In this document: in pieces, positions 4,706 to 13,685 of the stretch | How the letters are laid out: each line of letters starts with the position of its first letter | How positions within the stretch are numbered: the first letter of the stretch is position 1 | The notes under the pieces: generated by a model | What the model saw: only the letters and a program-made list of their open reading frames with translations | Told to the model about the DNA's origin: nothing | The model's database searches: none | Origin: a virus | IMG/VR virus record: IMGVR_UViG_3300031957_001484 | Span: 1-36,844 of that record | DNA: 36,844 bases | Reading direction: 5' to 3' (one strand) | Program-made: the position numbers and the translations under genes

Positions 4706-6569
4706 CTTTAGCTTCTCCCCAACTTCTACCTAAAGCAACATCACATTTGAACGGAACCTTTAAATTATCAACCGCGTTTTCCATTTTATCTTTTATAACT
4801 TCAATATCTTTGTCAGTTCCTATACTAAAACAAAGTTCATCATGTATTTGTAACAAAGGTAAATGACCAGCTTTAGCACAATTAATCATAGCTTGTTTAG
4901 CTTGGTCTGCAGCTGAACCCTGTATTAATCTGTTTAAAGCTTTGTAAGTAAAGGCTCTTCTAATATTATTTCCATAATTAGCTTTAGCTTCATTATAATT
5001 CATAGCTTGATTCATACCAAATGTTGCAGGCTCCCATTTATCAAATCTACACTTACGACCTTTTATAGTTCTTATAAAACCAAACTTACTCGCTGATTGT
5101 GTTACAGCTCCAGCTAATTTTTTTACAAAAGGCACTCTTGAATTATATTTATTTAAAAGGATCTCTGCCTTGTCCTTATCAATACCAAGTTCTTTAGATA
5201 ACTTTGCTTTACCCATACCATAAAAAAGACCCAAATTGATCGTCTTGGCTTGTGTTCTAGATATACCTGCCATATCAGCTACAATTTGATGAAAGTCAGC
5301 TGATTCGTCTGCGTAAGCTTGTATAAACTCTTCAGACCCATCTAAACGCTCTCCGATGGACGCTGAGTAGTGTGCTACTAAACGTGGCTCCTGCTGTGAA
5401 TAATCAAACGAACCCCACTGTCTGCCCTCCTCTGGAAGGAATAGAGACCTTATTTTACTACCAAACTCTTTATTTCTTGCGGGAATTTGTTGAAGGTTAG
5501 GATTAGCATAGGATAGTCTTCCTGATACAGTTCCGCCTTGATCAGATCTTAGTTGGTTTATCTCTGCATGTATCCTTCCCTTATGAACGTACCTTTGTAT
5601 CGAATCTATAAATGTGGAATGAAACTTATTTATTTCTCTTGCCTCTCTTACAAGGCCAGCTATTGGATGCTCACAATTCATCAACCAATTCGTTGTAAAA
5701 GACGGCTCGTCAGATTTTGCAGTTCTTGGATACTCAACACCTAATCTATCAAATACTTGTGCTACACTTCTTGCAGCCCAAATATCTACATCTAAGGTAG
5801 TTTCTTTTTTTATCTTACGTAATACTTCAAATTCTTTTTTCTTAAATTCTTTTTTCAATATGTGAGCTTTTTCTTCATCAACTCTTATACCTATCTGTCT
5901 CATTTTAATTAATGTTGGTAGTAGTTCCATTTCCATGTCCCAAACATCATTAATAGATTGTTGTTGTATTTCTGTTTTAAATCTCTGCCAAAGTTTTAAT
6001 GTAAGAGCTGCATCTTGTTCAGCATAAAAACCTACGTAACCCGCAGGCATTTTCCATAAATCTGCTTTTGGATCTATACCCCACTCTTTTGCTTTCTCAT
6101 TTAAAAAAGTCTCATTTTTAATTTCACCTAAATAATCTTTAGCACAAGCATTTAGTGAGAAACTCCATCTGTTTTCGTCAATTAACGCTGCTGCTATCAT
6201 GGTATCTACAATTTTACCATTGATCTCAAAACCATTAGCTATCAACCAACCAACATCGTATGAAGCATTATGAAATATTTTTGTGCTAGGTCTTTTTAAT
6301 AAATCTACCATCCAAGCTGTAGTTACAGCTAGATCCATGTTACCACCAGCATCATGAGCAATCGGGAAATACCATTGCTTACCTAAAGCTGCAACAGCAA
6401 ACCCAACAACATGGCCTTTACCTGTAGCCCAACCTGATCCTAATCTTTTTAGTTCAGGGTCTTTTGTTTCTAAATCTATTGCTACCTCTGTAGCATCTCT
6501 TAAGTCAGGATATTCTGAAGGAGCTACCCAATCAGAATCATTATAAATAAAATTTAATTGATGACTCAT
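4698..6569 (-). CDS. polA: Family A DNA polymerase with 3'-5' exonuclease
   Basis: 623 residues. It lacks the 5' nuclease domain of bacterial Pol I, as phage replicative polymerases do. The exonuclease domain has Exo I IDLET (Asp32, Glu34), Exo II HNASYD (His100 to Asp105) and Exo III YAEQD (Tyr182, Asp186), so proofreading should be active. The polymerase domain has motif A FDYSQQE (Asp389), motif B R438-TQA-K442-TIN-L446-GLFY450-G and motif C HDE (576-578). Leu446 sits at the position of E. coli Phe762, a residue known to vary among phages (Phe, Tyr or Leu). Leu there is linked in the marine virus literature with slower, more accurate synthesis. The start ATG overlaps the DUF3310 stop as ATGA. 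This is the phage replicase. Confidence 0.97.
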   Translation of the reverse strand: MSHQLNFIYNDSDWVAPSEYPDLRDATEVAIDLETKDPELKRLGSGWATGKGHVVGFAVAALGKQWYFPIAHDAGGNMDLAVTTAWMVDLLKRPSTKIFHNASYDVGWLIANGFEINGKIVDTMIAAALIDENRWSFSLNACAKDYLGEIKNETFLNEKAKEWGIDPKADLWKMPAGYVGFYAEQDAALTLKLWQRFKTEIQQQSINDVWDMEMELLPTLIKMRQIGIRVDEEKAHILKKEFKKKEFEVLRKIKKETTLDVDIWAARSVAQVFDRLGVEYPRTAKSDEPSFTTNWLMNCEHPIAGLVREAREINKFHSTFIDSIQRYVHKGRIHAEINQLRSDQGGTVSGRLSYANPNLQQIPARNKEFGSKIRSLFLPEEGRQWGSFDYSQQEPRLVAHYSASIGERLDGSEEFIQAYADESADFHQIVADMAGISRTQAKTINLGLFYGMGKAKLSKELGIDKDKAEILLNKYNSRVPFVKKLAGAVTQSASKFGFIRTIKGRKCRFDKWEPATFGMNQAMNYNEAKANYGNNIRRAFTYKALNRLIQGSAADQAKQAMINCAKAGHLPLLQIHDELCFSIGTDKDIEVIKDKMENAVDNLKVPFKCDVALGRSWGEAKDE

Positions 6570-6835
6570 GAATCTTGCATCTGAGCTATTTCAGCCGCAA
6601 ACTCCTCTACCTCTGCATGGGTAACATCATCGTTTTTCTTTTTTATAAAATCTATTTCCATTTCACAATAATGAATTATTTTTTCTAAATCTTGTATTCC
6701 GCCTTTGTTTTTGTATCTGCACGCATATCTTATTACATTGGCTTGAAAAGGATTTAAGTTATTTTCTTGAACAAATGTCCAAGGCTCGATGGCAAAAGAT
6801 TTATAGTGAGATCCACCAATTTGTTTCTTAGGCAT
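6566..6835 (-). CDS. DUF3310 family protein
   Basis: 89 residues. The family pattern is clear: GGSHYK near residue 7, then NLNPFQANVIRYACRYKNKG, then DLEKIIHYCEMEI. DUF3310 proteins are small phage proteins usually found in replication or nucleotide-metabolism clusters, sometimes labelled nucleotide kinase; their biochemical role is not firmly known. Here it lies between the helicase (overlap 8 nt) and the polymerase (overlap 4 nt), so it is co-translated with the replisome. Confidence 0.88.
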   Translation of the reverse strand: MPKKQIGGSHYKSFAIEPWTFVQENNLNPFQANVIRYACRYKNKGGIQDLEKIIHYCEMEIDFIKKKNDDVTHAEVEEFAAEIAQMQDS

Positions 6836-8438
6836 AGTTACTTTTATACAATTTATAATATTTAGACAAGGGAAAATGATATCTATGATATGTGCCTAAT
6901 AAGTGTAAAGTATTTATAGTTCTAGTAACTCCTGTGTACCAAACCCTTAATTCTTTTATTCTTTCATCTAAACTTTTACGATCAAAATGAGAAGGGAAAT
7001 TACATTTAGCTGATACTACTACGTTATCTGCTTCACCACCTTTTACTTGATGTATGGTATCAATAATGATTCGGGCTTTTGCATCTAGATCTACTTCTTT
7101 GTTTATAATCGTTCTAAAGTATCTTTTCTCACTATCTTTAAACTTTCTTTTAAAAGCATCTGCCCAAGGTTTTTTTTCTTCTACCATACCACCTTGTAAA
7201 TGAAGTTGTTCAAAGTTAAATACTTGATTAGGATGAGCAAAGCTCCACTTCTTACTGTCCGTTGATCGGTAGCCGTGATCTATGTTTAATAAATAGTTGT
7301 ACATATTACAGGCATCTTCTCTAGTTATAGATCCACCTTCAACAATCTTGTCCCAATCTTGTATGGCTTTCCATTGATTTACATCAAATGATTTATTGCC
7401 TCGCATATCCTGATAATAAAGACCCATCTTCTTTGCTTCGTCTTGCAGCTCTCGCTTCACATCGTTTATTCTAGCAAGCACCATCCAGGTCCCTTCTATA
7501 TCCCAAGGTACTTTTTTCAGTGTACTCCATTTATAGATCTCACCATCTTTATCGTTAGATGTAAAATCTTTTTCGATTCGGTGGCCTTCCATACCATTTA
7601 ATAAACACTTAGAAAAAAAATGTACTTTCTTATTAAGTCTTCTAGATTTTTGTAATATCTTTACCTTACCTGGAAACGTTTGAAAGAATGTAACTTCTGC
7701 ACCGTTCCATTCATAGATAGCCTGATCATCATCACCTGCTAAATAAACTTTGTCAGAATGTTTAGCTAACTTAACAACCATATCCCATTGTAAAGGTGTT
7801 AGATCTTGAGCTTCATCAACCATTAATACTTTAAAAGGAATAGGTAAACCTGAGTCTATATACTTCTGCACCATATCTGTAAAATCTAAACGATCATTTT
7901 TAAACTCTCCAGGTTTAGATTCGTAAGTTTTATATTGTTCGTATCCTGCTATAATAGATTTAAACTGTTGTAGCCTTACTTTCTTTCGAGGTTCTTTTTT
8001 GTATATATCTATTGGATCTGCTTTCATATTTCTTGCTCTGTCATATATTTGTAAAGACCAATTGTTATAAACTTTTTGATCATCCCAAGTGGGTTTGTAA
8101 TTAATCTTTACCGTTCCATACTGCGTATGAAACTGAAGCATATCTACTTTAGGATCTAATACAGGAATGTCAGCAAATTGTTGTCTAGCTAATGAATGTA
8201 AAGTTCTAAAATATTTAAAGTCATCTTGATCATAACCTTTAAAATCTTTTCTTACTCTATCTAAACATTCTTCAATAGCTTTGTTAGTAAATGAGATATA
8301 ACAGATCTCATCAGGAGATATGCCTCGTTTTAGAAATCGTTTAACTCTTTCTAAAAGTCTGTGGGTTTTACCTGTGCCTGGTGGGCCAAAGAATTTAACG
8401 GTCTTCCCATGGAGTTTTTGCTTTAGTGAATTTGACAT
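6828..8438 (-). CDS. Superfamily 1 (UvrD/Rep-type) DNA helicase
   Basis: 536 residues from the ATG at 8438 (MSNSLKQKLHGKTVKFFG); a GTG at 8513 would add 25 residues that overlap the primase gene. Motifs in order: Walker A GPPGTGKT (18-25), Ia FTNKA (50-54), RTLHSLA (78-84), Walker B DEAQD (208-212), motif III AGDDDQAIYEWNGA (234-247), and near the C-terminus TIHQVKGGEADNVVV and YTGVTRT, the motif V and VI equivalents. This is an ATP-driven single-strand DNA translocase and unwinding enzyme. No DnaB-type helicase occurs in the window, so it may serve at the fork or in recombination. Confidence 0.93.
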   Translation of the reverse strand: MSNSLKQKLHGKTVKFFGPPGTGKTHRLLERVKRFLKRGISPDEICYISFTNKAIEECLDRVRKDFKGYDQDDFKYFRTLHSLARQQFADIPVLDPKVDMLQFHTQYGTVKINYKPTWDDQKVYNNWSLQIYDRARNMKADPIDIYKKEPRKKVRLQQFKSIIAGYEQYKTYESKPGEFKNDRLDFTDMVQKYIDSGLPIPFKVLMVDEAQDLTPLQWDMVVKLAKHSDKVYLAGDDDQAIYEWNGAEVTFFQTFPGKVKILQKSRRLNKKVHFFSKCLLNGMEGHRIEKDFTSNDKDGEIYKWSTLKKVPWDIEGTWMVLARINDVKRELQDEAKKMGLYYQDMRGNKSFDVNQWKAIQDWDKIVEGGSITREDACNMYNYLLNIDHGYRSTDSKKWSFAHPNQVFNFEQLHLQGGMVEEKKPWADAFKRKFKDSEKRYFRTIINKEVDLDAKARIIIDTIHQVKGGEADNVVVSAKCNFPSHFDRKSLDERIKELRVWYTGVTRTINTLHLLGTYHRYHFPLSKYYKLYKSNYA

Positions 8439-9966
8439 TTTTGTTTTTGTGTTCTGTTTGTTTTGGTAATGTGGCAACCCAATGTCTAGCTTGTACTCCT
8501 TGAAACTTTGCACTTTTCTTACAGCCTGCTCCTTGTAGGAACATTGTACAATCTTTTTCAGACCAATTATATCCTTGTTTCTTCATAAATTGTCTAAAGG
8601 TCTCAAGTTTAAACCTTATTTCTGTATTGTCTTGCCAAATATTATCGTGTTCAATTTGATCAAACTCAGTAATCGTATCAGTATCCTCAAAGAATTTTAC
8701 AATTCTAGTATTAAATACTTCTGCTCGTTCTTCGTCTCCATCAAATCCTTCCATATCTTGTTTGTTACTTATAAGTTCTTCTAACCAATCTCTGTAAGGA
8801 TCAGGATCTCTCTTGCTTGGTTTCAAAGGTCTCCAAACAATATCATAATTTAGTAATCTCTCGCCTAATAATTGTTGTTGATACAATTGCTTTGTATCTA
8901 ATTTCACGACTTTACCTTGTATAGGTAAAAGCCAATAAGGATCAGGATATGAATTTACTTTTACTAACTTACCTACTTCAGGAATAGCTTCATTTAATCC
9001 AATACCGTATTTTCGTTTGGCACATTGCGTAGATCCATTACAATACATTCTTGCAACCGATGTACCACATTTAAAAGAATAATCTTTTTTATCTACTTGT
9101 TCTATTACTTTTGCAATTTCTCTTGGATTTAACGGTGGAACGCATATCTCTTTGTTAAGTTCCCTAATATGTTCTTCCCAATAGTTCTTGTCTTCATTAA
9201 TCTTTTTACATAAAACACCAACATTAAACATAGCATCATTACGGCCTTCGCCCTCTTTTATTTTATTTCTAATAAACTTGTTAACGCAATTAGGCCATTG
9301 CTTGTCTTCGCTATCTTTGGCAGTTTTAAGTTCTTCAAATTGTTTTTTTGTAATTACAAACTTCTTTACATATTCTAAGTATTGTTCGAACGATAAACTT
9401 TTAGCCTCATCATCCATAGCACATCGTGTTGGAAACTTTGCATTTTGGTAAGGCAGGTTAACAAATTGACCTTTTTGTTTGTCATCCCATTTCTCAGGAG
9501 TAAGATCTACATTATCTTGTGCTGGAAAAATATCTGTTTTAGCATCATTGACTCCTATATCAGAAGCAATTGAGATCATTTTTTTACGCATAGCTGATGC
9601 AGCTACAGGTTCTTCTACATGTAATATTAAATGTAATCCATTTGACTTAGATCTATAGGGGACAAATGGATATTTTCGTTCTCTAATTAATTTAATAAAT
9701 TTTTTATGATCAATGTTATATCGATCTACATCTATTACTCCCCAACTTGCAGTAGAGTCATCTCGTATGGGAACAGATCCAAAACTATCTTTACCATCTA
9801 AATGGTCTAGCCAATTTTGATCCGTCATAGGGATAGGATTTATCCAACTACGCCATTCATCTTTTCCGTCAGATCTTTGCTTACCTAACTTTTTAGATTG
9901 CCCGTGATAAGTATCAGACCCCTGGAACAGTTTTTTAAACTGCTCCAGAGATTTATTAAAATCCAT
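8395..9966 (-). CDS. Archaeo-eukaryotic-type primase (AEP) with PriCT-like region
   Basis: 523 residues. The catalytic pair Asp79-Val-Asp81 in WGVIDVDRYN, the SKSNGLHLILH segment (His112) and Asp145 in TDIFPAQ, followed by GQFVNLPYQN, match the AEP/prim-pol active site. Residues about 230-310 (RNKIKEGEGRNDAMFNVGVL...) look like a PriCT domain. A Cys cluster about 315-335 (CGTSVARMYCNGSTQC) may bind zinc or iron-sulfur. The C-terminal 180 residues are a further, unnamed domain. It makes primers and possibly some DNA for the polymerase. It follows the SSB-like gene by 2 nt and overlaps the helicase by 44 nt. Confidence 0.87.
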   Translation of the reverse strand: MDFNKSLEQFKKLFQGSDTYHGQSKKLGKQRSDGKDEWRSWINPIPMTDQNWLDHLDGKDSFGSVPIRDDSTASWGVIDVDRYNIDHKKFIKLIRERKYPFVPYRSKSNGLHLILHVEEPVAASAMRKKMISIASDIGVNDAKTDIFPAQDNVDLTPEKWDDKQKGQFVNLPYQNAKFPTRCAMDDEAKSLSFEQYLEYVKKFVITKKQFEELKTAKDSEDKQWPNCVNKFIRNKIKEGEGRNDAMFNVGVLCKKINEDKNYWEEHIRELNKEICVPPLNPREIAKVIEQVDKKDYSFKCGTSVARMYCNGSTQCAKRKYGIGLNEAIPEVGKLVKVNSYPDPYWLLPIQGKVVKLDTKQLYQQQLLGERLLNYDIVWRPLKPSKRDPDPYRDWLEELISNKQDMEGFDGDEERAEVFNTRIVKFFEDTDTITEFDQIEHDNIWQDNTEIRFKLETFRQFMKKQGYNWSEKDCTMFLQGAGCKKSAKFQGVQARHWVATLPKQTEHKNKNVKFTKAKTPWEDR

Positions 9967-9968
9967 AA

Positions 9969-10748
9969 TTAAAATGGAGTTTTAGCTGATTCTTCTTCTT
10001 GGCCGTGTTTTACTTTAACACTACCTGTTGCTAAAGATTGTCTAAATTTGTAAGCTCTATTAACTAAGCTTTCATCATTTACCAAACCTTCAGATGTGAT
10101 TTCCCAACCATACCAAGAACCTAATTGGTTTTTCTCCAAAACGGTTTTTAATCTGTATTGTTGAGTGAACGGTGCAGGTCTAAAAAAACCTTTGCCATCT
10201 TTTTTAGGGACTTGCATCATGTTCATCATTGAATTCCACTTTTTAGATTTCTTTCTTTGAGTAGATTTCATTGTGATTAAGGCTTCGCTTGCCATATGAT
10301 CTTCAACAACCACAACAAAGTGTGATGCTGTTTCTTCGATGTAATTACCTGATTCTAATCTATCCTTACCATCATCACCTCTATTTGTTTTAGACATGAC
10401 ATCACTATCGGCTGGATAAATATTTCTAGGTGCACTACTACCTTCTTGTCCTCTATCTGCCCATTCAATATATTCAAATTTGTAATAAGCAGGTATTACC
10501 AACATACCTTTATTACCGTCATAGAGTTTATCTGTAACAGTATTATAGATCATTCCTGGTTTTGCAGCTTCAATATACTTAGAATCCCCAGCTGTCACTT
10601 GTGGTGATAACTGTCCTAAAATTTTAAGAAATGGTAACTGCAGTGATTTGCTGTCAATGTTTTCAAAACCTTGATCAGCAAACTTTTCGATGTCGATTGT
10701 TGCTACTTCGTTTTTCTTCTTTGTAGCTACTTCTTTGTCGTTAGACAT
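9969..10748 (-). CDS. Single-stranded DNA-binding-like protein
   Basis: 259 residues with a Lys/Glu-rich start, a compact mixed core (LQLPFLKILGQLSPQV...MLVIPAYYKFEYIEW) and a tail EEESAKTPF. The short acidic tail ending in Pro-Phe mimics the C-terminal tip of SSB proteins that recruits partners. Its place between the coiled-coil gene and the primase fits a phage SSB acting like T7 gp2.5. GGAG lies upstream of the ATG. I call it SSB-like by context and tail more than by a proven fold. Confidence 0.65.
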   Translation of the reverse strand: MSNDKEVATKKKNEVATIDIEKFADQGFENIDSKSLQLPFLKILGQLSPQVTAGDSKYIEAAKPGMIYNTVTDKLYDGNKGMLVIPAYYKFEYIEWADRGQEGSSAPRNIYPADSDVMSKTNRGDDGKDRLESGNYIEETASHFVVVVEDHMASEALITMKSTQRKKSKKWNSMMNMMQVPKKDGKGFFRPAPFTQQYRLKTVLEKNQLGSWYGWEITSEGLVNDESLVNRAYKFRQSLATGSVKVKHGQEEESAKTPF

Positions 10749-10750
10749 GT

Positions 10751-11293
10751 TTACTCCTTCGTTTTTAGTTTAGCTTTATTTGCAATATAGATACCAAATA
10801 AATCAAACGGGAGTTCCTTTCCTTTTTCAACTTGTTCCTTAGCAAATGCTTTAAGAGTCATTGGTTCAACTTTTTGCTTTTGCAAATATTTAAATCCAAA
10901 GTTCTCGCAAACCTTTACTAATTCTGCAACTTGATTGTCTTGTCCTCTATTGAAAGTAGTTGTAACCGTATTTTTAATTAGGTCACCAAACCCTTTTTCA
11001 CGAAGCCAACTGAAAGCTTCTTCGACACGACTCTCAGGTATTCTAGCCCCATAAAAGGGCTTAACTTCAACTTGCGTGCCGTCCGCAAGCTTGATTGCGT
11101 TAACACCAGCTTCTTGCATTAACTCTGGTATTTTACGTTCCTGATAATCTTTATATTTAGCTTTCTTTGCGGAAAGAATTTCCTCAGCTTGTTCGATTTC
11201 CTTTTCTATTTTTTTCATTTCATTACAAGCATCCGAGATTGATTTCGTGCTTGCAGTATCAACTTCTAAATTAGAAAATTTTTCGATATCCAT
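10751..11293 (-). CDS. Coiled-coil protein at the head of the replication operon
   Basis: 180 residues. Residues about 20-55 form a heptad-like coiled coil (ACNEMKKIEKEIEQAEEILSAKKAKYKDY), followed by a beta region (VNAIKLADGTQVEVKPF) and a helical C-terminus. Such proteins lie next to SSB and exonuclease genes in many marine phages, but I do not know a function. It is the first gene after a good promoter (TTGACA-N16-TATAAG) with the ATG only 10 nt behind the -10 box. There is no Shine-Dalgarno site, suggesting leaderless translation. The downstream SSB-like gene follows after 2 nt. Confidence 0.75.
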   Translation of the reverse strand: MDIEKFSNLEVDTASTKSISDACNEMKKIEKEIEQAEEILSAKKAKYKDYQERKIPELMQEAGVNAIKLADGTQVEVKPFYGARIPESRVEEAFSWLREKGFGDLIKNTVTTTFNRGQDNQVAELVKVCENFGFKYLQKQKVEPMTLKAFAKEQVEKGKELPFDLFGIYIANKAKLKTKE

Positions 11294-11303
11294 ATCTAAA
11301 CCG

Positions 11304-11331
11304 CTTATAAATTATTCTCTTGCGTTGTCAA
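11304..11331 (-). promoter_or_regulatory. Sigma70 promoter of the replication operon
   Basis: On the minus strand TTGACA (11331-11326) and TATAAG (11309-11304) are 16 bp apart, near consensus. The first gene's ATG is at 11293, so the leader would be about 0-4 nt. The same 65-bp gap must also hold the rightward promoter for the SNF2 gene; a TATAAA at 11341-11346, 12 nt before its ATG, is a candidate with only a weak -35 (TTGCGT at 11320). Confidence 0.7.
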
Positions 11332-11358
11332 ATAAAAAAATATAAAAATTAGCTGGAT

Positions 11359-12792
11359 ATGGCAGATTTTAAGTACCCCTATAAAACCAAACCTTATGAA
11401 CATCAAAGAAAAGCATTAGCCGAATCAGCTGATAAAACAACCTATGCTCTTTTTATGGAAATGGGTACGGGTAAAACAAAAACGACAATAGATAATATTG
11501 GTTATTTATATTTGAAGAAACGCGTAAATGCTGCCTTAATAGTTGCACCTAAATCTGTGTATACTGTATGGAAGAATGAAATAGAAGCACACTTACCTGA
11601 TGAAATACCAAGATCTATTTTTGCTTGGAAAGTAAACAAACCTAAACAATACAAAAAATTTATAACAGAAAAAGATAAATTAAAGTTTTTTCTTATCAAT
11701 GTAGAAGCTTTATCAACAAAAAAGGGATTGGATGAATGTAATAAGTTTTTAATTAACCAGCCACAAAATATAATGGTAATTGATGAATCCACGACCATAA
11801 AAAACCCAAAAGCAAAACGAACAAAAAACATTTTAGCGCTAAGATGGCGAGCCCGTATAAGGCGTATATTAACAGGATCACCAGTAACAAAATCTCCATT
11901 AGATCTTTATACACAATGTGCCTTCCTTGATCCAGCATTATTAGGTTTTAAAAGCTTTTATGCCTTTAGAAATAGATATTGTACCTTTGATGATGTGTAT
12001 GTGGCTAGAGGAGAAACTATAAGAGTACCTGATGGTTTTACTAATTTAGATGAATTGGAACAAAAACTAAAAACATTCTCTTTGAGATTAACTAAAGATC
12101 AATGTTTAGATATACCTGAAAAAATATATCAAAAAAGAGAGATAGAATTAGAGGGAGAGCAAAGAAGAGTTTACCAAAGACTTAAAATAGAAGCGTTGGC
12201 TAAATTTGAAGATGAAACAATATCAGTTCATAATCAATTAACAGAGATATTAAGATTACATCAGGTAGCTAATGGATATGTAAAAAGCGATGATGGTGAA
12301 ATATTACAATTTAAAAATGAAAAACTTAAAGCTCTTCTAGAGATACTAGAAGAAACAGATCAAAAGGTAATTATATGGGCAACCTATGTACATAACATTC
12401 ATGAAGTAATTGGTGCCTTGAGTGAAAAATACGGAAGCAAATCTGTCGTATCTATATATGGTGAAGTATCACAACAAGATAGAATGGTGGCCGTTGACCG
12501 TTATCAAAACGATACTGAGTGTAGATTCTTTGTAGGTAATCCCACAACAGGAGGTTATGGTCTTACTTTAACAGCAGCAAAATATGTTGTTTACTATTCT
12601 AATAATTATAATCTTGAAGTTCGTTTACAGTCAGAAGATAGAGCACACAGAATAGGTCAGACAAAGAATGTAGTTTATATTGATATAATAGCTAAGGATA
12701 CAATTGATGAAAGAATCGTTAAGGCCTTAAAACAAAAACAATATTTATCTGCTAAGACTTTAGGAGACAAAGCCAAACAATGGCTTATCTAA
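11359..12792 (+). CDS. SNF2-type superfamily 2 DNA helicase/translocase
   Basis: 477 residues. YEHQ (13-16) is the Q-like motif, EMGTGKT (34-40) Walker A, DEST (142-145) Walker B in a DESTTIKN context typical of SNF2 proteins, TGSP (172-175) motif III, and QSEDRAHRIGQ near the C-terminus is the SNF2 motif VI arginine-finger segment. It is a minimal double-strand DNA translocase, without extra targeting domains. It is the only rightward gene in the region 4464 to the right end, divergent from the replication operon and ending 4 nt inside the convergent nuclease gene. Likely roles are fork remodelling, recombination or removing bound proteins from phage DNA. Confidence 0.93.
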   Translation: MADFKYPYKTKPYEHQRKALAESADKTTYALFMEMGTGKTKTTIDNIGYLYLKKRVNAALIVAPKSVYTVWKNEIEAHLPDEIPRSIFAWKVNKPKQYKKFITEKDKLKFFLINVEALSTKKGLDECNKFLINQPQNIMVIDESTTIKNPKAKRTKNILALRWRARIRRILTGSPVTKSPLDLYTQCAFLDPALLGFKSFYAFRNRYCTFDDVYVARGETIRVPDGFTNLDELEQKLKTFSLRLTKDQCLDIPEKIYQKREIELEGEQRRVYQRLKIEALAKFEDETISVHNQLTEILRLHQVANGYVKSDDGEILQFKNEKLKALLEILEETDQKVIIWATYVHNIHEVIGALSEKYGSKSVVSIYGEVSQQDRMVAVDRYQNDTECRFFVGNPTTGGYGLTLTAAKYVVYYSNNYNLEVRLQSEDRAHRIGQTKNVVYIDIIAKDTIDERIVKALKQKQYLSAKTLGDKAKQWLI

Positions 12793-13454
12793 CCTTTCTT
12801 TATTGCTTTTTTAAAAGTTTCTAATCTTTCTAGGAATTTATTTGAATATTCCTCTAATACGGGCTCTGAGAGCTTAAATTCTTGATATAGGAGGTCTCGG
12901 GTACATATTGCTACGATACCCTGCTCTATGGGGCCGTAATGCGTTTTATGGGCTAAATAATAGGCACCTAGCTGACACTTATAATCATCTATCCACTCTT
13001 CTCGTTTTGGGCGGTTACTTTGTTTAAAATCAATAATTGATGGCTTTCCATAAGCCATAGCTACAAGATCTGTTGTGCCTGCATATTCTTGGTTGTATGC
13101 TAAAGAAACTTCATTACCCCAAACCTCTTCAACTCCTAGATTATCTTTTATAACTTCTGCCATCTTTCTTGGCTTTATACCCTGTTCTGTTTCGTTGTAA
13201 TATTTTTCACCATTATAATAATACTCAAGGACTCTGTGCATTTCAGTTCCTATTGTTGATGCATTTTTCATTATTCTATCTGCTTCTTCATTACCTACTC
13301 TTCTTCTCCAGTCATCTAAAAACTTACTATCTTTTGTCGCTGAAAGTATGGTTGTAACACTAGGTACAGGATTCTCATCAACTAAGTATTTTCTACCTGT
13401 TGTAGATTGAAATCGATTATGTTTTTTGTAAGGATATTTCTTAAGAATGTTCAC
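12789..13454 (-). CDS. PD-(D/E)XK nuclease of the RecB/Cas4 type
   Basis: 221 residues from a GTG at 13454. Conserved parts are GTEMHRVLE (His73), GNEVSL (Glu115), GTTDLVA (Asp129), IIDFKQ (Asp142, Lys144) and QLGAYYLA (Gln161, Tyr165), which together match the RecB-family metal-dependent exonuclease site. Phage members process DNA ends or degrade host DNA. It ends 4 nt inside the convergent SNF2 gene, which may give antisense control of the pair. There is no strong Shine-Dalgarno; it starts 9 nt after the holin-like gene. Confidence 0.9.
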   Translation of the reverse strand: MNILKKYPYKKHNRFQSTTGRKYLVDENPVPSVTTILSATKDSKFLDDWRRRVGNEEADRIMKNASTIGTEMHRVLEYYYNGEKYYNETEQGIKPRKMAEVIKDNLGVEEVWGNEVSLAYNQEYAGTTDLVAMAYGKPSIIDFKQSNRPKREEWIDDYKCQLGAYYLAHKTHYGPIEQGIVAICTRDLLYQEFKLSEPVLEEYSNKFLERLETFKKAIKKG

Positions 13455-13463
13455 TCTATAGTT

Positions 13464-13685
13464 TTAGAATATTTTAACTACAAGTGCAACAATTAAACCA
13501 ATCATTGTAGTCATTAAAAACCCTGTACTACTAATCATAATTTTCTCTAGTCTATGTACATCTTTGTGTAAATCTTCAATTCTTTTGTTGGTTTCTTTCT
13601 GCATAATATGACAGAGCTTTTCGTGATCCGTTATCCGTTGATGTGCAAGCACATCTTCGTTATTAAACTTCTTACGTTTGACCAC
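13464..13685 (-). CDS. XhlA/holin-like membrane protein
   Basis: 73 residues, GTG start supported by AGGAG 5 nt upstream. Residues 20-50 are an amphipathic, coiled-coil-like helix (TNKRIEDLHKDVHRLEKIM) and residues 52-72 are one membrane span (GFLMTTMIGLIVALVVKIF). This layout is that of small haemolysin XhlA/holin-like phage proteins, which help release or act in lysis. No endolysin gene is next to it in the window, so the lysis role is inferred from shape alone. It overlaps the 1020-residue gene by 14 nt. Confidence 0.6.
   Translation of the reverse strand: MVKRKKFNNEDVLAHQRITDHEKLCHIMQKETNKRIEDLHKDVHRLEKIMISSTGFLMTTMIGLIVALVVKIF

Noticed and set aside
5553-5744. Rightward ORF antisense to the DNA polymerase
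   Set aside because: Fully inside a conserved gene on the other strand with no start signal; treated as a shadow, as are those near 8575, 9188, 11502, 13169, 14186, 14738, 16342, 16927, 25993, 28241 and 32694.
8438-8513. Longer GTG start for the SF1 helicase
   Set aside because: The extra 25 residues lie inside the primase gene and precede the usual short N-terminus before Walker A; ATG 8438 fits the family better, but neither start has a good Shine-Dalgarno site.
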